DNA of 64,000 nt from Daldinia sp. FL1419 (Eukaryota > Ascomycota > Sordariomycetes > Xylariales > Hypoxylaceae). This document shows positions 43,653 to 56,227 of this stretch, in pieces. The notes under the pieces are model-generated. The model searched no databases. It was given only the letters and a program-made list of their open reading frames with translations, and was not told where the DNA came from. The stretch spans positions 62,001-126,000 of the forward strand of contig MU623380.1 in NCBI GenBank assembly GCA_025201765.1, given 5' to 3'. The number at the start of each line of letters is the position of its first letter. Positions within the stretch are counted from its first letter, which is position 1. A program made the translations under genes and the position numbers.

Positions 43653-45461
43653 CTAGTAAGTCTCTCCAAGGTCGCTTAATTTCCTGGGCCTCCCGGTGAC
43701 AGACTCATTCGACACACTCCCACTAGTTCTGCGCGCTGAATGCATTCCGCCGCTTTGTCGCCTGGGCATCGGGATCCCGCTAGGAACCGGGATACCGCTG
43801 CTGGAACCGTCACAGTCGTACCTGCTAAAGGTCCCCCGGCGACTTGGGGTACGTCCTTCGAACCGTTCGTCGAACTCATCGGGGTCGACATGGCTTACGC
43901 TTTGAGAGTGGCCGTGTAGACTACCAGTAAGAGAGCTTCTCGGTCTCATTCCCAAAGGAGTCCTCACACCCGAAAAACTGGTACGAGACATTGGGCGCGC
44001 GATCTCGGTACGGCTAGCTGGCCTTGCGTAGCTTGTGACGCTCGCTCGACTACTAGGCCGCGATATGCTAATTGCGGAGCTGTCTGGGTCGTAGGCGCTG
44101 GTCCGATTCGGTAACGGGCCAAAGGATAATCTGGATATGCCGGAAGTGCTAAGTCTAGATACGTGCCTATTTGTAGAGGGTGTTTCATCTGCTACCGATG
44201 AGCTGGTGGAACCGACGGTACGCTTCCTTGAACGCATCGTAACGGTAGGTGGCACTTGGTTTACACCCACGAGCGATGTTCTAGGAGATGAACGCGGAGG
44301 CGTGCTAACGGGGGCAGGCAACTTGGACCGTGCGGATTGGACCCGGGCCTCGAGTCGTTGCATCTGGGCGGTGAGAGAGCGGATATGAGTTAGGGATGTC
44401 GATGGGGGAACTCTGTGCGAGGCCGCGCGGTTCGTGGTGCGCGTTGGTGCCGGCGTGCGCGCGGTAGTAGCGGAGCGCATGCCCGGGGCACGCAAGTTGG
44501 CGGAAACGGCACCCTTCGGTTTCGGTGTGATGCTGCGATCCGCAGACGGAAGACGGGATTTCTTCTGCGCTGAAGGACCGGGCGTCTTAGCCTTGGAAGA
44601 GGGTCTAGGTAGAGGAGCCGATGCATCGGACATGGGTGGCGACGGGGGTTCGTTAACTACTGGCGCCTCTTTACGCGGGGGAGGGAGTGCGACATCGTCG
44701 GGAGGCGTGGTAATAAGAGGAGAACTTGCCATAGAGCGAGGCGAGTCTTCGAACGTGGGTGATTCGGGAATGGATATGTCTGTAGAGATAGTAGACAGGT
44801 GGCGGTTCTCTGCCTTCTTGATCTTGTCCTGCATGATCTCGGCTTCGACTTTGAGGTCGGATAACTCTTCGCGCAATCTTTGAGCTTCGATTCGTAGGGC
44901 TTCTCGTTCCTGCTCGCCTATTCTGATTTCTTCTTCCATCATAACAGTTCTTTCGATAGCAACATTGTACTTGGACTCCATGTCTTCAAGAGACGACGTC
45001 GTGTTTCGCGCTTGGCGCTCGAAATCATCGTTGGCTACTTCTATATCGCGTAGTTTCAGCTGCAGGGTACGATTTGTATCACGGAGATTCGTAATCTCTT
45101 TTTCCAAAGCGTTTTGCGCCGCATTGGCTTCAGCCTTTGCTTTCCTGCATTTTTCCTGCAGAAATAGTTAGAATTGCGGAAAAGTATACACCAATACGAA
45201 AAAAAAAGGCGATTTCGCGAAAATCGTACTTACTTTCCACTCGTCAACCTCGAATTGCAGCTCTTCAGCTTTTTGCTGTAGTTCGCGCTGCTTCTTGTCT
45301 GCCGCGTCTAAGTCCTTTTCGAGTTCAGCCTCAAGCTCATGGCTAGATTCGCGAAACTCCGCTAGCTCATCGCCTAGTAGTTCATATTGTCTCTTATACC
45401 AGGCTAAAGACTCTTCGGGGGTGGCGGACTCATTCGGAGGCGAGGATGGTGGTTCGGCCAT
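43653..45461 (-). CDS. nudE: NudE-family dynein regulator
   Basis: Two exons, 45234-45461 and 43653-45155, joined AAA|GAA over a 78-nt intron, give 576 aa. Residues ~15-190 are one long coiled coil starting with the hallmark ESLAWYKRQYELLGDELAEF and FQVDEWK-like FEVDEWK block. The remaining ~380 residues are disordered, basic and rich in Ser, Pro and Arg, with a second short helix containing HIRSLTAQMQRLEARVQSA. NudE (Neurospora RO-11 homologue) binds LIS1/NudF and dynein and supports nuclear migration along microtubules. The long basic tail is typical of filamentous fungal versions. The exon junction restores the coiled-coil heptads, which supports the splice model. Confidence 0.9.
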
Positions 45462-48400
45462 GTTTGTCTGCTACGTCGGTAGATTGCGGTATGCGCAAAT
45501 CAATCCCGCCTAAAAAAAGTGTTGTCGCATCGGCGGTGAATGGAGATAATCACGAATATTTAAAGAGGTGTAATGTCGTGATTTAACGCGATATATTATT
45601 ATCCGACACTTCCTTAATCGTGTCGGCGTTCCAAAAAGGTAAATGAACAAATCGTAATACAACAAAAGAAATACGGAAAGTTGAAGGGTGCCGTCGTCAA
45701 CTAGAAGTCCAGTTGGATACGATGAATGGTCGGCGTGAATGGGATATGACGATTTCTACTATGGACTTGTTCCTTTCAAAATGTTAACCGTACTTTGCTC
45801 CTCTTTGTTTGCTCCGTTTTCCTTTCAGTAAAGTGCATATGAAAGGTATGCGAAAGCATGCGAACCCAAACTTACGTGTCTATATTTCCTCCGCCGGGTT
45901 ACGTGTTTAGGTATGAATCGTGTCGCAAAAGAATTAAAATAAAAAAAATAAAAAGATTGAAATAGAATATCCGTCGGGGTGTATAGAAAAAGGTCCTCAG
46001 TAAGGTATCGAAATTATTGTTGTCGTCGCTGGTATATCGAGTTTGCCGATTCACTTACCGTTTGCCATTTGTCGTTGTTATCCGTCGAGGGTTGAACTCG
46101 GGTTGTTGACGATGAACCAAAGAAACCAAAGAATCAAGATGGGAATTGTTGGCGGTTTCTTCAACTGTCAACATTCAAACGTTCTCCCCCCTTCCCACGG
46201 CATTGTGCTAGTCTATATCTAGTTTAGCGCGGGACATGTTGTTGCTGCTACCATGACAACCTGGTCCTTCCACCACCTTTTGCCCCCCCACCAATACGCT
46301 AATACATCAATACATCAATAAACTGGTACGCCGATACGCGTAGAATTCGAAAAGATACTTTGTATAATTACTACCTGAATGGCGTGTGAGATGTACTTGT
46401 ATTGTTGTTCGCGATATATGAAGTTTATATCGCATGTTTATTTGAATGTTATTGGACCGAAATGAATGAGGACTTTGTTTTCTTTTTCTTCTTTTACGTG
46501 GAAGCCATGTATTCCATCATCTCACAACTATAATAGGGCACTTACCTGAAGTACCTAGTTAATATACCTAAAATAGTTGTAACTGATACCTAAAAACTGG
46601 GTAAATATATCAACTGAACAGACGAAGGACCACTTAACTTTCATGTGACCAGACTCCGTGATTTGCGATACAGCGGACTCATGATAGACTTATTACTACC
46701 TAACTACCTACCTACCTATGTATACAATCCACTACCCAAAGTGTTTATACCCCCGCGAAGAAAAAGGGAAAAGGGTGTTCAAACAATCAAGGCAAAAGCG
46801 CAAGAGGTCTGACGCTATCCTAATTGCCTATCATTCATTTTATATTTCCTTAGGTACGAAGGTCCGGGCCAAAAGTCTTGCACATGGTCCAAGCTTGACC
46901 ACCGTATGCGATCGTCTTCGTTTTTTACCCATACTGTATTACATACCCGCTAAGCTAAGACTTTAATAGTGGCGTCTCCACTGAGCCCAGGTGGCTTGAC
47001 ACTAAATCCACAGCAGTATCAGCCACTGTAACTTGGATAATACAGTGTAAGCCCTTTTGAATTCATACGTGCCTTGCCAAGCTCAGATGTGCAAGACTTT
47101 TGGCCCGGACCTTCGTATATCTATCATTACAATCAAATATAAATACCTTAACAGAAAGTCAATGCGGACGGGTAGCTTAATTCCATGCTGCAGAAGCGTG
47201 AGACAAATTTTATATTAGCCAGAGCGGTGAGTCATGCTCTGTGCAGTGTTTCATCAGTTAAGTAAGTCTACATACTATGTCCCGGTATGTACCCAACTTC
47301 ATGGGGTAGAACAACCTAGGCAGCCTAAAAGAGCCTGAGAATTCAAGAGTCTGGGGGTGAGAAGACGCTTCGGCCACAAGATCGGAAAGCATTTGCATTG
47401 CCAAGTCTCAGGTCCATCCGTATCAGGCCTGGCACGGGTGTCAATCCCCATAATATTAGTCCTAATAATACAGAAAACCATGAACCTCGTTCATTAATAA
47501 TATAACTAACTATCGTTATTTTAAAAAGTAAAAGATTTACAAGGTATATTTCACGACGACCACGTGCACTAGGAGATTCGAAGAGATTAGGATATTCTGT
47601 AGAAAATATGGAAGAAAAAAGGAAAGAAGGAGGAAAAAAGAAAACGACTTACGCTTGTAAAGATATAGTTAGAAGAAACAAAACAATAAGGGGTAACATA
47701 ACCTCCTCCCCCTTTTAACTAATTGGCCATTAAGCTTCTTTTAACATTCGTCATAACTTTGTTCTTCATCACCTGCGACTCCACTCAAGTAAGATCTCAC
47801 AGGTGCCGCTAGGACAAAGTATCCATCATATCAACCACTTGATATCATATTCCGGTAGAAGATAAATAAACCCGTAAAGGCGGATTCGTTATTTTATTCA
47901 GTCCAATCAATCAGTCAACTGATTTCGAAAGCTAATCTCCGCCCTTCGTCTCCAGTTAGAAGTGCTTAGATAGGCGGTTGTCCAGACATTCTTCCCAGAG
48001 AGGTATTCCATTTTACCCTTCAGCCAACTGGGCCACCTTATTTTATAGTAACTCATTCAGATATAAAAACAGTCCACTATATTTGGCTGCTTCCTATTAC
48101 TGATTTCCTACTCCAGCGTCTCCCTACCATCCCGAATAGAACCTGGGGAATGCATATGTAGGGCTGATGGGGTTCCCCAGATATAATGGGTCAGTTATAT
48201 GTCGAACTTTGTGCTTGTGCTTCTTGCGCTCGCCCTAGGTAGGTACCTACCTACCTGACAACCCGATAAATTTATCTTACGATCTACGATGAAAACTACT
48301 CAGATATAAGACGCTTGAGGACCTATAAATACAGCTTCAGCGCGATTCGATATTTACCTACTCATCTACTATTAATTTCCAAGCCCTTGCGCAATATACA

Positions 48401-49003
48401 CCTCTTTGATTGGTTTTGGGATATCTCTAACTACCTAGGTATCATTGGAAATAGGTACGCTTTCCATATATCGGATAATTATTATTCAAAAATAATAGGT
48501 AACCAGAAACTTATAAAAAGCATCATGTTGTGGATTTAGTTCCCGTAACGAATACCTCCTTAGATATGTGGGTAGGTACCTACTACCTCTTTGTCCCCCT
48601 AATTTCCTACGAGATCCATACCTTACCTATCACGGACCAATATCTGTCCTGGTGTTTGCATCGTAATATTGAAGTAAAAGAGTCTTTCATTAACTCGCCT
48701 AGCTAGACTATTTACTGCCAAATAAGTCGATGCAGTCGTTTGCTAGTCAAGGCAGACTAGGGACAGGACTACTTTCCAACTTGATCCAACTAACTGGAAT
48801 TTATGAAAACTGTTAAGATCCTAGTAAGAAGTATAAAGGGAGTTCAATTTCTCAAATTATGGTCATACATATATTATTTTCATGCACCTATTCAAAACCC
48901 CTTGTCGTTATCACGCGGGGATAAGGCATTCCTAGTCATTTTGGGAAGGAAAAGCTAGTGAGGACCTCAATTCGACAAAGCACCTGCTCATACCAATTCT
49001 AAG
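45462..49003. other. gene-poor region containing a MITE-like element
   Basis: About 3.5 kb with no supported gene. The first ~700 bases are the nudE promoter and leader. The MITE-like element at 46857-47115 is listed separately. Several CCTAGGTA/CCTACCTA words occur (46695-46720, 48236-48258, 48430-48440). Short frames show no domain. Confidence 0.55.
46857..47115. mobile_element. 259-bp MITE-like element with TA target duplication
   Basis: Two 31-nt arms are perfect inverted copies (46855-46885 and 47087-47117). They start TACGAAGGTCCGGGCC and end AAAAGTCTTGCACAT. The outer two bases are TA on both sides, so the element proper begins CGAAGGTCC and ends GGACCTTCG, flanked by a TA duplication as made by Tc1/mariner/pogo transposases. 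Imperfect pairing continues inward (AGCTTG words), and a second inner pair ACTGTATTA/TAATACAGT is present. It has no coding capacity and so is non-autonomous. Confidence 0.75.
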
Positions 49004-51278
49004 ATGACTAAAATGTGCCTTAGGTGCCGTCACACCGGGTATGAACCAACAGACTGCCAGACCCTCAGAAGACACGATAACAATAGTAATCCTAAACCCG
49101 AGCCAGATCATCTCGCTGTTACGGTACTCGCAAACGAAGTCGTCCGCTCAATAAGTTAACTTTGCAAAAGATGTGAGGGTTTTCGGATTATAGACTGGCG
49201 CAGAAGCGAATATATTGGAGATGAAATAGCTGCCAGTACGTTCGTAGAGAATGGTGCTCACAATCTCAGCCGAAGACTTAGCCTTGGTCTACCCATTCGA
49301 TATCTTTGGATTCATCGTGTCCTCTCTATCGAATCATCTTCCGAGCCTTTCCCCTAATCACCGATGATGATGAGGCTCGGAAAGCCGAGTATTTCATAAG
49401 CTCCATACGAAGTTGCAACTGCCTCAGCGGGGTCGCTCCGGGACCAGGGCATCAGTACGCAATCTACGCCGTCATCAACAGCCTAAAGAAGGTCCACCAC
49501 ATCGCCATCCGTTGGGTTAGAAAGCCTGGGATGCTCACAGAATACAGTTAAGAATTGGTATACGCACTTTCTCATAAAGTACCCGTTCTCTCAAGATTGG
49601 GATTCTCAGCTCGAGAGAGGTATTATGTTGAACCCATATATATAGCTAAGGGTTGGCTAAGCAGATGTAAACTAGAGCACACGTAATGTTCAGAAAATTG
49701 GTTATGTCAACTTCTTACATGTAAAACGATTGATGTAATACCTCGTCAAATAGTCGGCTGTCCTCCACGTTGTCGTTATATTTCCCTGAGCTAGGTATGT
49801 TTGGGGTGGGGTAAGTCCTCATCCCGGAGCACTTGAAAGTCGGCAGCTCACCCAGACCATAGAAGACACTATGACAGTTACTAAGGCTCTTGAGTTTAAG
49901 TGTAAGTCAACCCTACGCATTATGTATGGGTTCCTAGGTACGTCTGACTTATTTTGTGTTTAAAGTAGGTAGATGTGCCGTGCACTCTTGTGAGATTGAA
50001 GAAAGACTTTTTTTACGTACACTGAAACTCTCTTAGAGAATACTCTCTAGACCCGCATGACGAGGTCATGGGGGTCCATCCCACAATTCGCCTGGCCCCA
50101 AGCCCGGAAAAGATGCAGCAGATGAACGTAATGGATCTAATTTGTATCTGCTCTTGGGAAACGACTGTTGCTCTTGATGGCAGTGATGATAATACAGGTC
50201 TTTCCACTATAAATACAAAGGGACTCAGACATACGTAGGCTAACGAGAACATTGAGTGCAGTCAACTTGTCAGCTTATTACCAACTCTAAAACAAAAAAT
50301 ATGAGACAACATATTTCACATGTACTTAGGTCTTTCAGAGATGAGTTTTAAGCAGCCATCATATCCACTTCAGCAAACATGAAGTTCATTCATATGTAAT
50401 ACTACGAGGTACTTTGAATTTATGGAAGACGCCCTTGACCCGGAAGGTATTCTAAGTCGTCTTGATGGGAATATCAATCTCTTTCTAGTAAGTGCTCTTA
50501 TAGATCAGCATTATATGATCGGGAGCAACTCATTCATTTATGTCCTAACAATCCAGAATACGTTATCTGCTCTGAGTCTCGACGTAACTTTGAAAACTAT
50601 GCTTTGTGTGACCTAGTCGCGGTATATACGATTCGTGAGATGACAAACGATTCGGATTACCCGAATGCTTTTAGAAGTATGATATCTCGTATGCAAAGGA
50701 GCATTATGCCTCAAGATTTCGTTTGGGAGCTACCCCTTAACGAGTATCCTTAGTCCTTAGGGTAGTTCCACTTCAGGCCTGCGAAGCGCCGCCGCCATCC
50801 TGGTTTCACGTCGGATAGGAGGGCGGAAAAACATGTTGAAGGACTGAATTTGGTACAAGAAAATAACCAGATACGGTTTGGTAAAGTAGTTGATCTGACC
50901 TTGCGTTATGTTGGAATTGAGGATACGATCTTGACTGTGAATGGAGTACTTGTAAGACTAGAGATACGGAATGAACCGTTTAATCATGCCTAGATTCCCG
51001 GAACAGAAGCTTTCCTCGGTATCTTGCGAGAAGATGACTATATCCATAAAAATACATTGCCTCAGGGAAGTTTCGAGTTCCTAATGGCCGAGGGACTCTC
51101 CTTACGATACGCGCCCCGTCATAAGGTCCGTCATATATTGTACACGATAATGCTAGAAGGGGGCGAGGGGTCTCGGAGCCGGCGTACATTCGTACGCTTA
51201 CTTGTTGAACCTAGAATAGAGGAGCGACAAGAATATCTAGCACTTCCTGCCACGCGCCGAGTGGTCCATCTCTTGTAA
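49004..51278 (+). pseudogene. degenerate heterokaryon-incompatibility (HET) domain gene
   Basis: Scattered frames in the same order as a HET protein can be followed, each broken by stops or shifts. They are an N-terminal CLRCR...LCKRCEGFRIIDW segment with an in-frame TAA between (about 49156); after a frame change SISLDSSCPLYRIIFRAFP and DDEARKAEYF; then, in the C-terminal half, PEYVICSESRRNFENYAL, DLVAVYTIREMTND, FVWELPLNEYP followed by a stop, an APPPSWFHVG-stop-EGGK segment that matches the PSWSWVGWEGG box of HET proteins, and finally LPQGSFEFLMAEGLSLRY to ATRRVVHLL. HET proteins trigger cell death after fusion of unlike strains. The core HET motif region around 49600-50400 is unreadable. 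This copy cannot make a full protein. Confidence 0.7.
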
Positions 51279-53966
51279 TGTTTAACATAAATAAATAATT
51301 GAATACATATGGTTTGCGAGGCTAGCTAAAAACCCCTGTTGATAGCGGCGAAGGTAACGATTTGTTATCCGCCTATAGTTCCGCTAACGTCGGGTTTGCC
51401 TGGTAGCTGTTCCGGATGGTGACCGACATACAACTCCGGTCCTAGCTTCGGTAACGTCGTCGGGGCGAGTATAATATCGCCCCGATGCTAATATGATGAT
51501 TACAACGGCAGTTAACCTCCGATATCCAACGGATATTAAGCCTTACGTTTAAGCTACGATCGGCTCTAATGTCTTTGAAACTGATTCTTAACCTATGACC
51601 GTTTAGTAAGACAGAGGCCAGATGAGACAACTGCTTCCATGTCGAGAGATAGATTAAACTAGGTAGGAAAACTGTCCAAGTCTTCATGCATGGTTCAATG
51701 TACAAGGTCGCTAGCTTTCATCAAATCCTCCGCCTTAGGTTTATGTCTAAGATGCAGATGTAGCTATTTTCAGGGTCCCCTGTCGTGAAACCATGAGACC
51801 TATGTACACTATAATCTACCTCATCGATGAAAATAGAATATTAATAGTCCAAAAGTGATCGTAGCTGAAATATTCGCCTATGAACTCGCTAGTTTTCCTG
51901 TAGTCCGACATGACGATAATAATTCACGAAAATTCCCTTATTTCTAGGATGAGAATCCCGAATCAGCTGCACTCTTGGGTAGCATCAGTTTATTTGCTTA
52001 TCTGTGCCCCGGCGCGTCAGCCCTATCAGTGATCGACCTGCCATCGATCTCGCTGTTATATGCAAGATCTGCCCAAAGTGAAGATTGATCGGCTATCGAC
52101 AGCCTCAACAAAACACGCCGGGATCTGCTTTATTGGCTCGCAATTCCTCGGGGTTTGGATTTGGTCAGCCTCGGAAATCAATTACACTAATCCATTTTCG
52201 GCCGCAAAGATACTCTGAAGAAGAGCCGTTTGAGATCATCACGATGCTTTGGTCTTTCCATAGAAGTTTTAAGTCTGCCTGAGTGATGTAAAGAGCTTCC
52301 GTCTCCCTACCACCATGTTTCGGGTAAGGTGGAAGGAGGACATTCCTTCACGTAATCATGATCACTGAGGCAATTATGCTGTTTGTAATTTAGTAAATGT
52401 GAATTAATGTATATGAACCTATCGAGGCATAGAGCCAGGTGTGCTGTAGGTTGATTATCCAGATGCTTATAACAAGGTACCTAGGTAGTATACGGTGCAC
52501 AACGGAAAGTACTCCGTTAGACGAGGGGCGAATCATAGCCTCCAGTGACGTTCATGTAGGCATCCGATACTATTTTCAAATCCCATAAAGCGCCATGGGA
52601 AAGTTCGTAAAGCGCATACTCTAGGTATGTATCTACCTACGTATATTCGCAAACGTGCTGTTATACCTACCTAGGTATGTAGTAGACATATCTCTTAGCA
52701 CATCGATAATGCCAAGCATACAATGACCCTAAGAGAACGAAATGAGGCTCTACGATAGCTTTGACTTGTTCGCCGAGGCGGCCATTACGCCATCTAAGAT
52801 CTATTAATTCTTTCTTCTAATCGAGAATCACATAACTATCCTCGCCTCATTGCTCACCATTCTTCCAGTCAACCTATACTGGCACAATAAAAATGACGTG
52901 GCGAAAGATTTATACCGAAGATTAGGTACCTTACTTAAATCTTGGATACGTAATAGCAAATCTTCATTTTTTTATTTTTTATTTTTATTTTTATTTTTTT
53001 GAAAAAAAGGAATAAAAATAAGAATAAAAACAAATCTTAGTTTCTTATGCTGACGTTAGGAACGACATCTTGACAAGGGAGAATGCATCATGACCCCGGA
53101 CTTCTTGACGTATTCCATGACCCGGAAATTCCAGGAGTGTGGTTAACCCTTGCAAATACAGATCAACCCTGTAGCTGTCATGGTTCTTAAAATACCCCTG
53201 TCACAGGTTTGTTGTACTTCCCAAGGCCTAACGACAAGTGAAACTCTCCGATTCAGATATTTCCGAGATCTATAAAGATCTTGTACGATGGAAGACGGCA
53301 GTTTCTATAATGATATCGAACCGCTGCTTTACCGTGTAATCGATCCTAGCAACCCTATGCCTTATTTGATTACTGATCATATTCCACTAGTCTTACGACA
53401 TTTGATTCTACAGAAACCAGTTGGTCGACCTTGTTTTACAGACCTCAGCCTGGTCCAAGACCGGACGTAGCATATCCCTTAATATTCTACCCGGTACGCT
53501 GTTGCTGCGGTACTATATCGTAGTCAACAATGTATCTTCTACATTCAGATCTCTGTGTAGGCATTAGGCATATCGAGATGATTACTCTGCTTCGTCAAGG
53601 ATTAAATGGTCACTTTCCTCCTTTCGGCTAGACGCCATACTAACTTTCCTATGAAAGGTTCTTCTCCTTTGGTGGGAAGGCAATATAGAATAGCTATACT
53701 TTTTGGGGTGAGGCTCCAAGTTTGACATATTACATCGACCCTAAGTAACCAAAGTTTAATCAATACTAGGTACCTGCCACCATTTGAGTCGTGTTTCTAG
53801 AAACTTACCCCTGCGTCTAATGATATATCACGAAGCCTTGACACGTAATAAATGACACAGGCGCGGAGCCTGCGGGGATGCCCGCAAATGACTTAAAATT
53901 GCTGAGACGATTCGCTCCTAATGTGTCTGGGAACCGCTCATGTCACAGTAGCCAAGCTTTATCTAG
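51279..53966. other. gene-poor region with unassigned short frames
   Basis: About 2.7 kb. Short frames at 51442-51705 (-), 52085-52282 (+) and 53288-53470 (+) have slightly protein-like composition but no domain and no neighbouring exons that extend them; they may be further relics. An A/T-rich foldback (TTTTTATTTTTATTT words followed by AATAAAAATAAG words) lies at about 52968-53032. TACCTAGGTA words cluster at 52620-52685. Confidence 0.5.
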
Positions 53967-54666
53967 GGGTCTACAAAATTTTGGTACTACTCTCGTGGGT
54001 TTAAAAGGCTCGACGGAGGCTTCCACAATGATGGAGGGTTATCCTCTGAGAGGCAACGGCATACGGGTTTCGCTGCAGCCGAACAGATTAGGAAATCACC
54101 AAAGCCCCCTACACGAATCAGGCCCGCTGCAGCTATGGTAACAGTCGAAGTTCAACCCCCGACACAAGTTCAAGCGGGGGCAGTCATGTACCCGCCACTC
54201 GTTATAAGCTCGGGAAGCGATGATGCCTATGATTTCGTACAGGTTGCCCTTATCGACTCGTACGGACGTGTCCTTGAGGACCAGTTGTATGGCACATTGT
54301 CGGCATCTAGCAAAAGCTTAGGTGATAGACACGCTTCTCGAAGCAGCCGGGCTAGAGAATATTCTGTCTTCCCCGATCTCGTCGTGAGCTATGCTGGCAT
54401 ATATGCTCTCCAAGTCAGTGCTATTCGTATGGATTATGCATCTCCCGACGGCGCCGCGGCCGTCATCACCGCGTCGACGACAACATCGCAAATTATGGTA
54501 TACGACCAGAGCGTTGCTGCAGAAATCCCATGTAGGCACACCAAAATTCAATATTAATGATAAGACGGAGTACTAACAAGGTATATTCAAAGCTCCAGAT
54601 GAGCAGACCCTCCTGCGAAGACTACGACGTGATGGTGGGTTTGGCGTTCCTCGTGCTCCCAGATAG
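53967..54666 (+). CDS. small velvet-domain protein (5' end uncertain)
   Basis: The frame is open from 53967 to 54531, then a 61-nt intron (GTAGGC donor, perfect TACTAAC box, AAAG acceptor) leads to 54593-54666, ending at TAG. This gives up to 212 aa, or 156 aa if Met at 54135 is the start. The velvet pattern is readable: MVTVEVQPPTQVQAGAVMYP, DFVQVALIDSYGRVLEDQ, then YSVFPDLVVSYAGIYALQ, and the end AAEIPSPDEQTLLRRLRRDG. Upstream, KPPTRIRPAAAM fits a velvet N-terminal region and argues that coding extends above Met 54135. Velvet proteins are nuclear factors linking light, development and secondary metabolism. The first exon is not identified: an ATG at 53878 lies in another frame, and 53966 ends in a possible TAG acceptor. 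The gene may lack an intact start. Confidence 0.65.
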
Positions 54667-56227
54667 TTCAACGGTCAACCTGCTGTACGCTGGAGGAAGA
54701 ATAGGAGAAATGGTGGCAAACTGGAACCTAAATTATATAGAAGCGGCAAATTAGAGATGGTAACAAGCAAAAATGGGTGCACAAGATGCTTAGAGCTTTA
54801 TTAGAAGTCAATCCTTAACTTAAGAAAATGAACTATTTAGACAACCAAATATACGTATAACACTACAGAAAGGTGATTAAAATCCTTGGGTCATATCAAC
54901 CCACTTGAACCGGATTTTTAACGTCAGATTCGCGCTCGTATCTACTCGCATAACCTTCTAATCTTCTAAATTGTTAATAAGTATCTATCCAAGGCATATG
55001 GATTTGTCTTTAGATATTGTATCTAGTTGAACCATTATCACCGGAATACCCCTGTCTAACAACCCAATCGAATAGGTTATTACTAGAATGCTCCGCTTTC
55101 ATAACTGCCTGGGCGTCTACTTATCCCTTTTGAAACCATATTCAACAAAGGCGCCCCCTAAGCTATTTTGTCGTACATTACCTATAACCTAGATGCTCTA
55201 ACAAATGTGTACATGCCGTAGTATATTACCTAGTTCATCTATCAAAGTGAGATTGTTTTATGCAGTGAAACTTCACAGCTGAAGCTTTGGTGTTGATGAC
55301 GGTAGCGACCTCCTATTCCCGATTTCTGATAAGCTGACTTATTCTTTAGAAGTAAACCATTGGTCAAGATACTCTCATTTCTAATACAGAGTCCGTATGT
55401 ACCTCATGTTAGTTATTCGATATTTGGTATATGGGAATTTCTGCGTTTACATTGGACCTCCATAGTCTCAGATAGACGGTTGGTACCTCATGCCTACCTA
55501 CCTCTATACCCACCCAGGCGGACCTTGTTGTACGACACCGGGAATTTCTCGTTCCGTATAAATAGCGGCAATCAATAACCAATTAGCGGTGATACCCAGG
55601 ATGGTAATACGGGGTAGTAATAATAAAGATTTTTTTCGGCTCTATTTGTTGTCTGTATCGTCCGCGCTAGCTTGGATATGGATAGTGGCGTACTTGATAT
55701 ATTCTAGAAACATTCCCCGGCATTGCTATTTTATCTAGCGGCTGTGCCATGGCTTTGGAAAAAGCAATACGGAAACATTGGAAATAGACGTGGCTGCAGT
55801 CGACAGCGCCTCGTGTCAGACTAGCACAATACGAGAATTCGATCCGAACTATGGGTTTTATCGATTTGTTTTTACGCTCATGTCTTGCTATTTGAGGACA
55901 CGCGACCTATAACGGAATAAGAAAGAATGGGACTTACGTTACCATTGTGCGTACCTATATATTTGTTTACTCGTGATGATATCGGACTAATACCCAGGAC
56001 GGGAGAGTTTGGATTTAATACGGTAGGCCAAGTCAGACATATCTCGGCATCGAGATCTATACAACACCCTGTCTTCGTTTTTCTTCTTCTCGGAATATAC
56101 ACTTTCCATGTTCACATATTGGTATGTGATGTCAAACGCCTTTAAAGCCCTGTGGCTTGCCTCCACCACATGGTCTATGATAGGCGATGATACTGTAGCG
56201 TTCGCAGCCCCTCTGCACGGGGTCTAA
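54667..56227. other. intergenic
   Basis: About 1.5 kb between the velvet and BolA genes, which converge. Short frames overlap each other on both strands around 55880-56170 and none looks coding. Nothing else is supported. Confidence 0.55.

Noticed and set aside
52968..53032. A/T foldback as a possible retroposon tail
   Set aside because: Only simple T-rich then A-rich sequence; no adjacent element body or target duplication was visible.
53878..54141. 87-codon frame just upstream of the velvet domain
   Set aside because: It is in a different frame from the velvet reading and gives no family match. It might contribute a first exon but the join cannot be shown.
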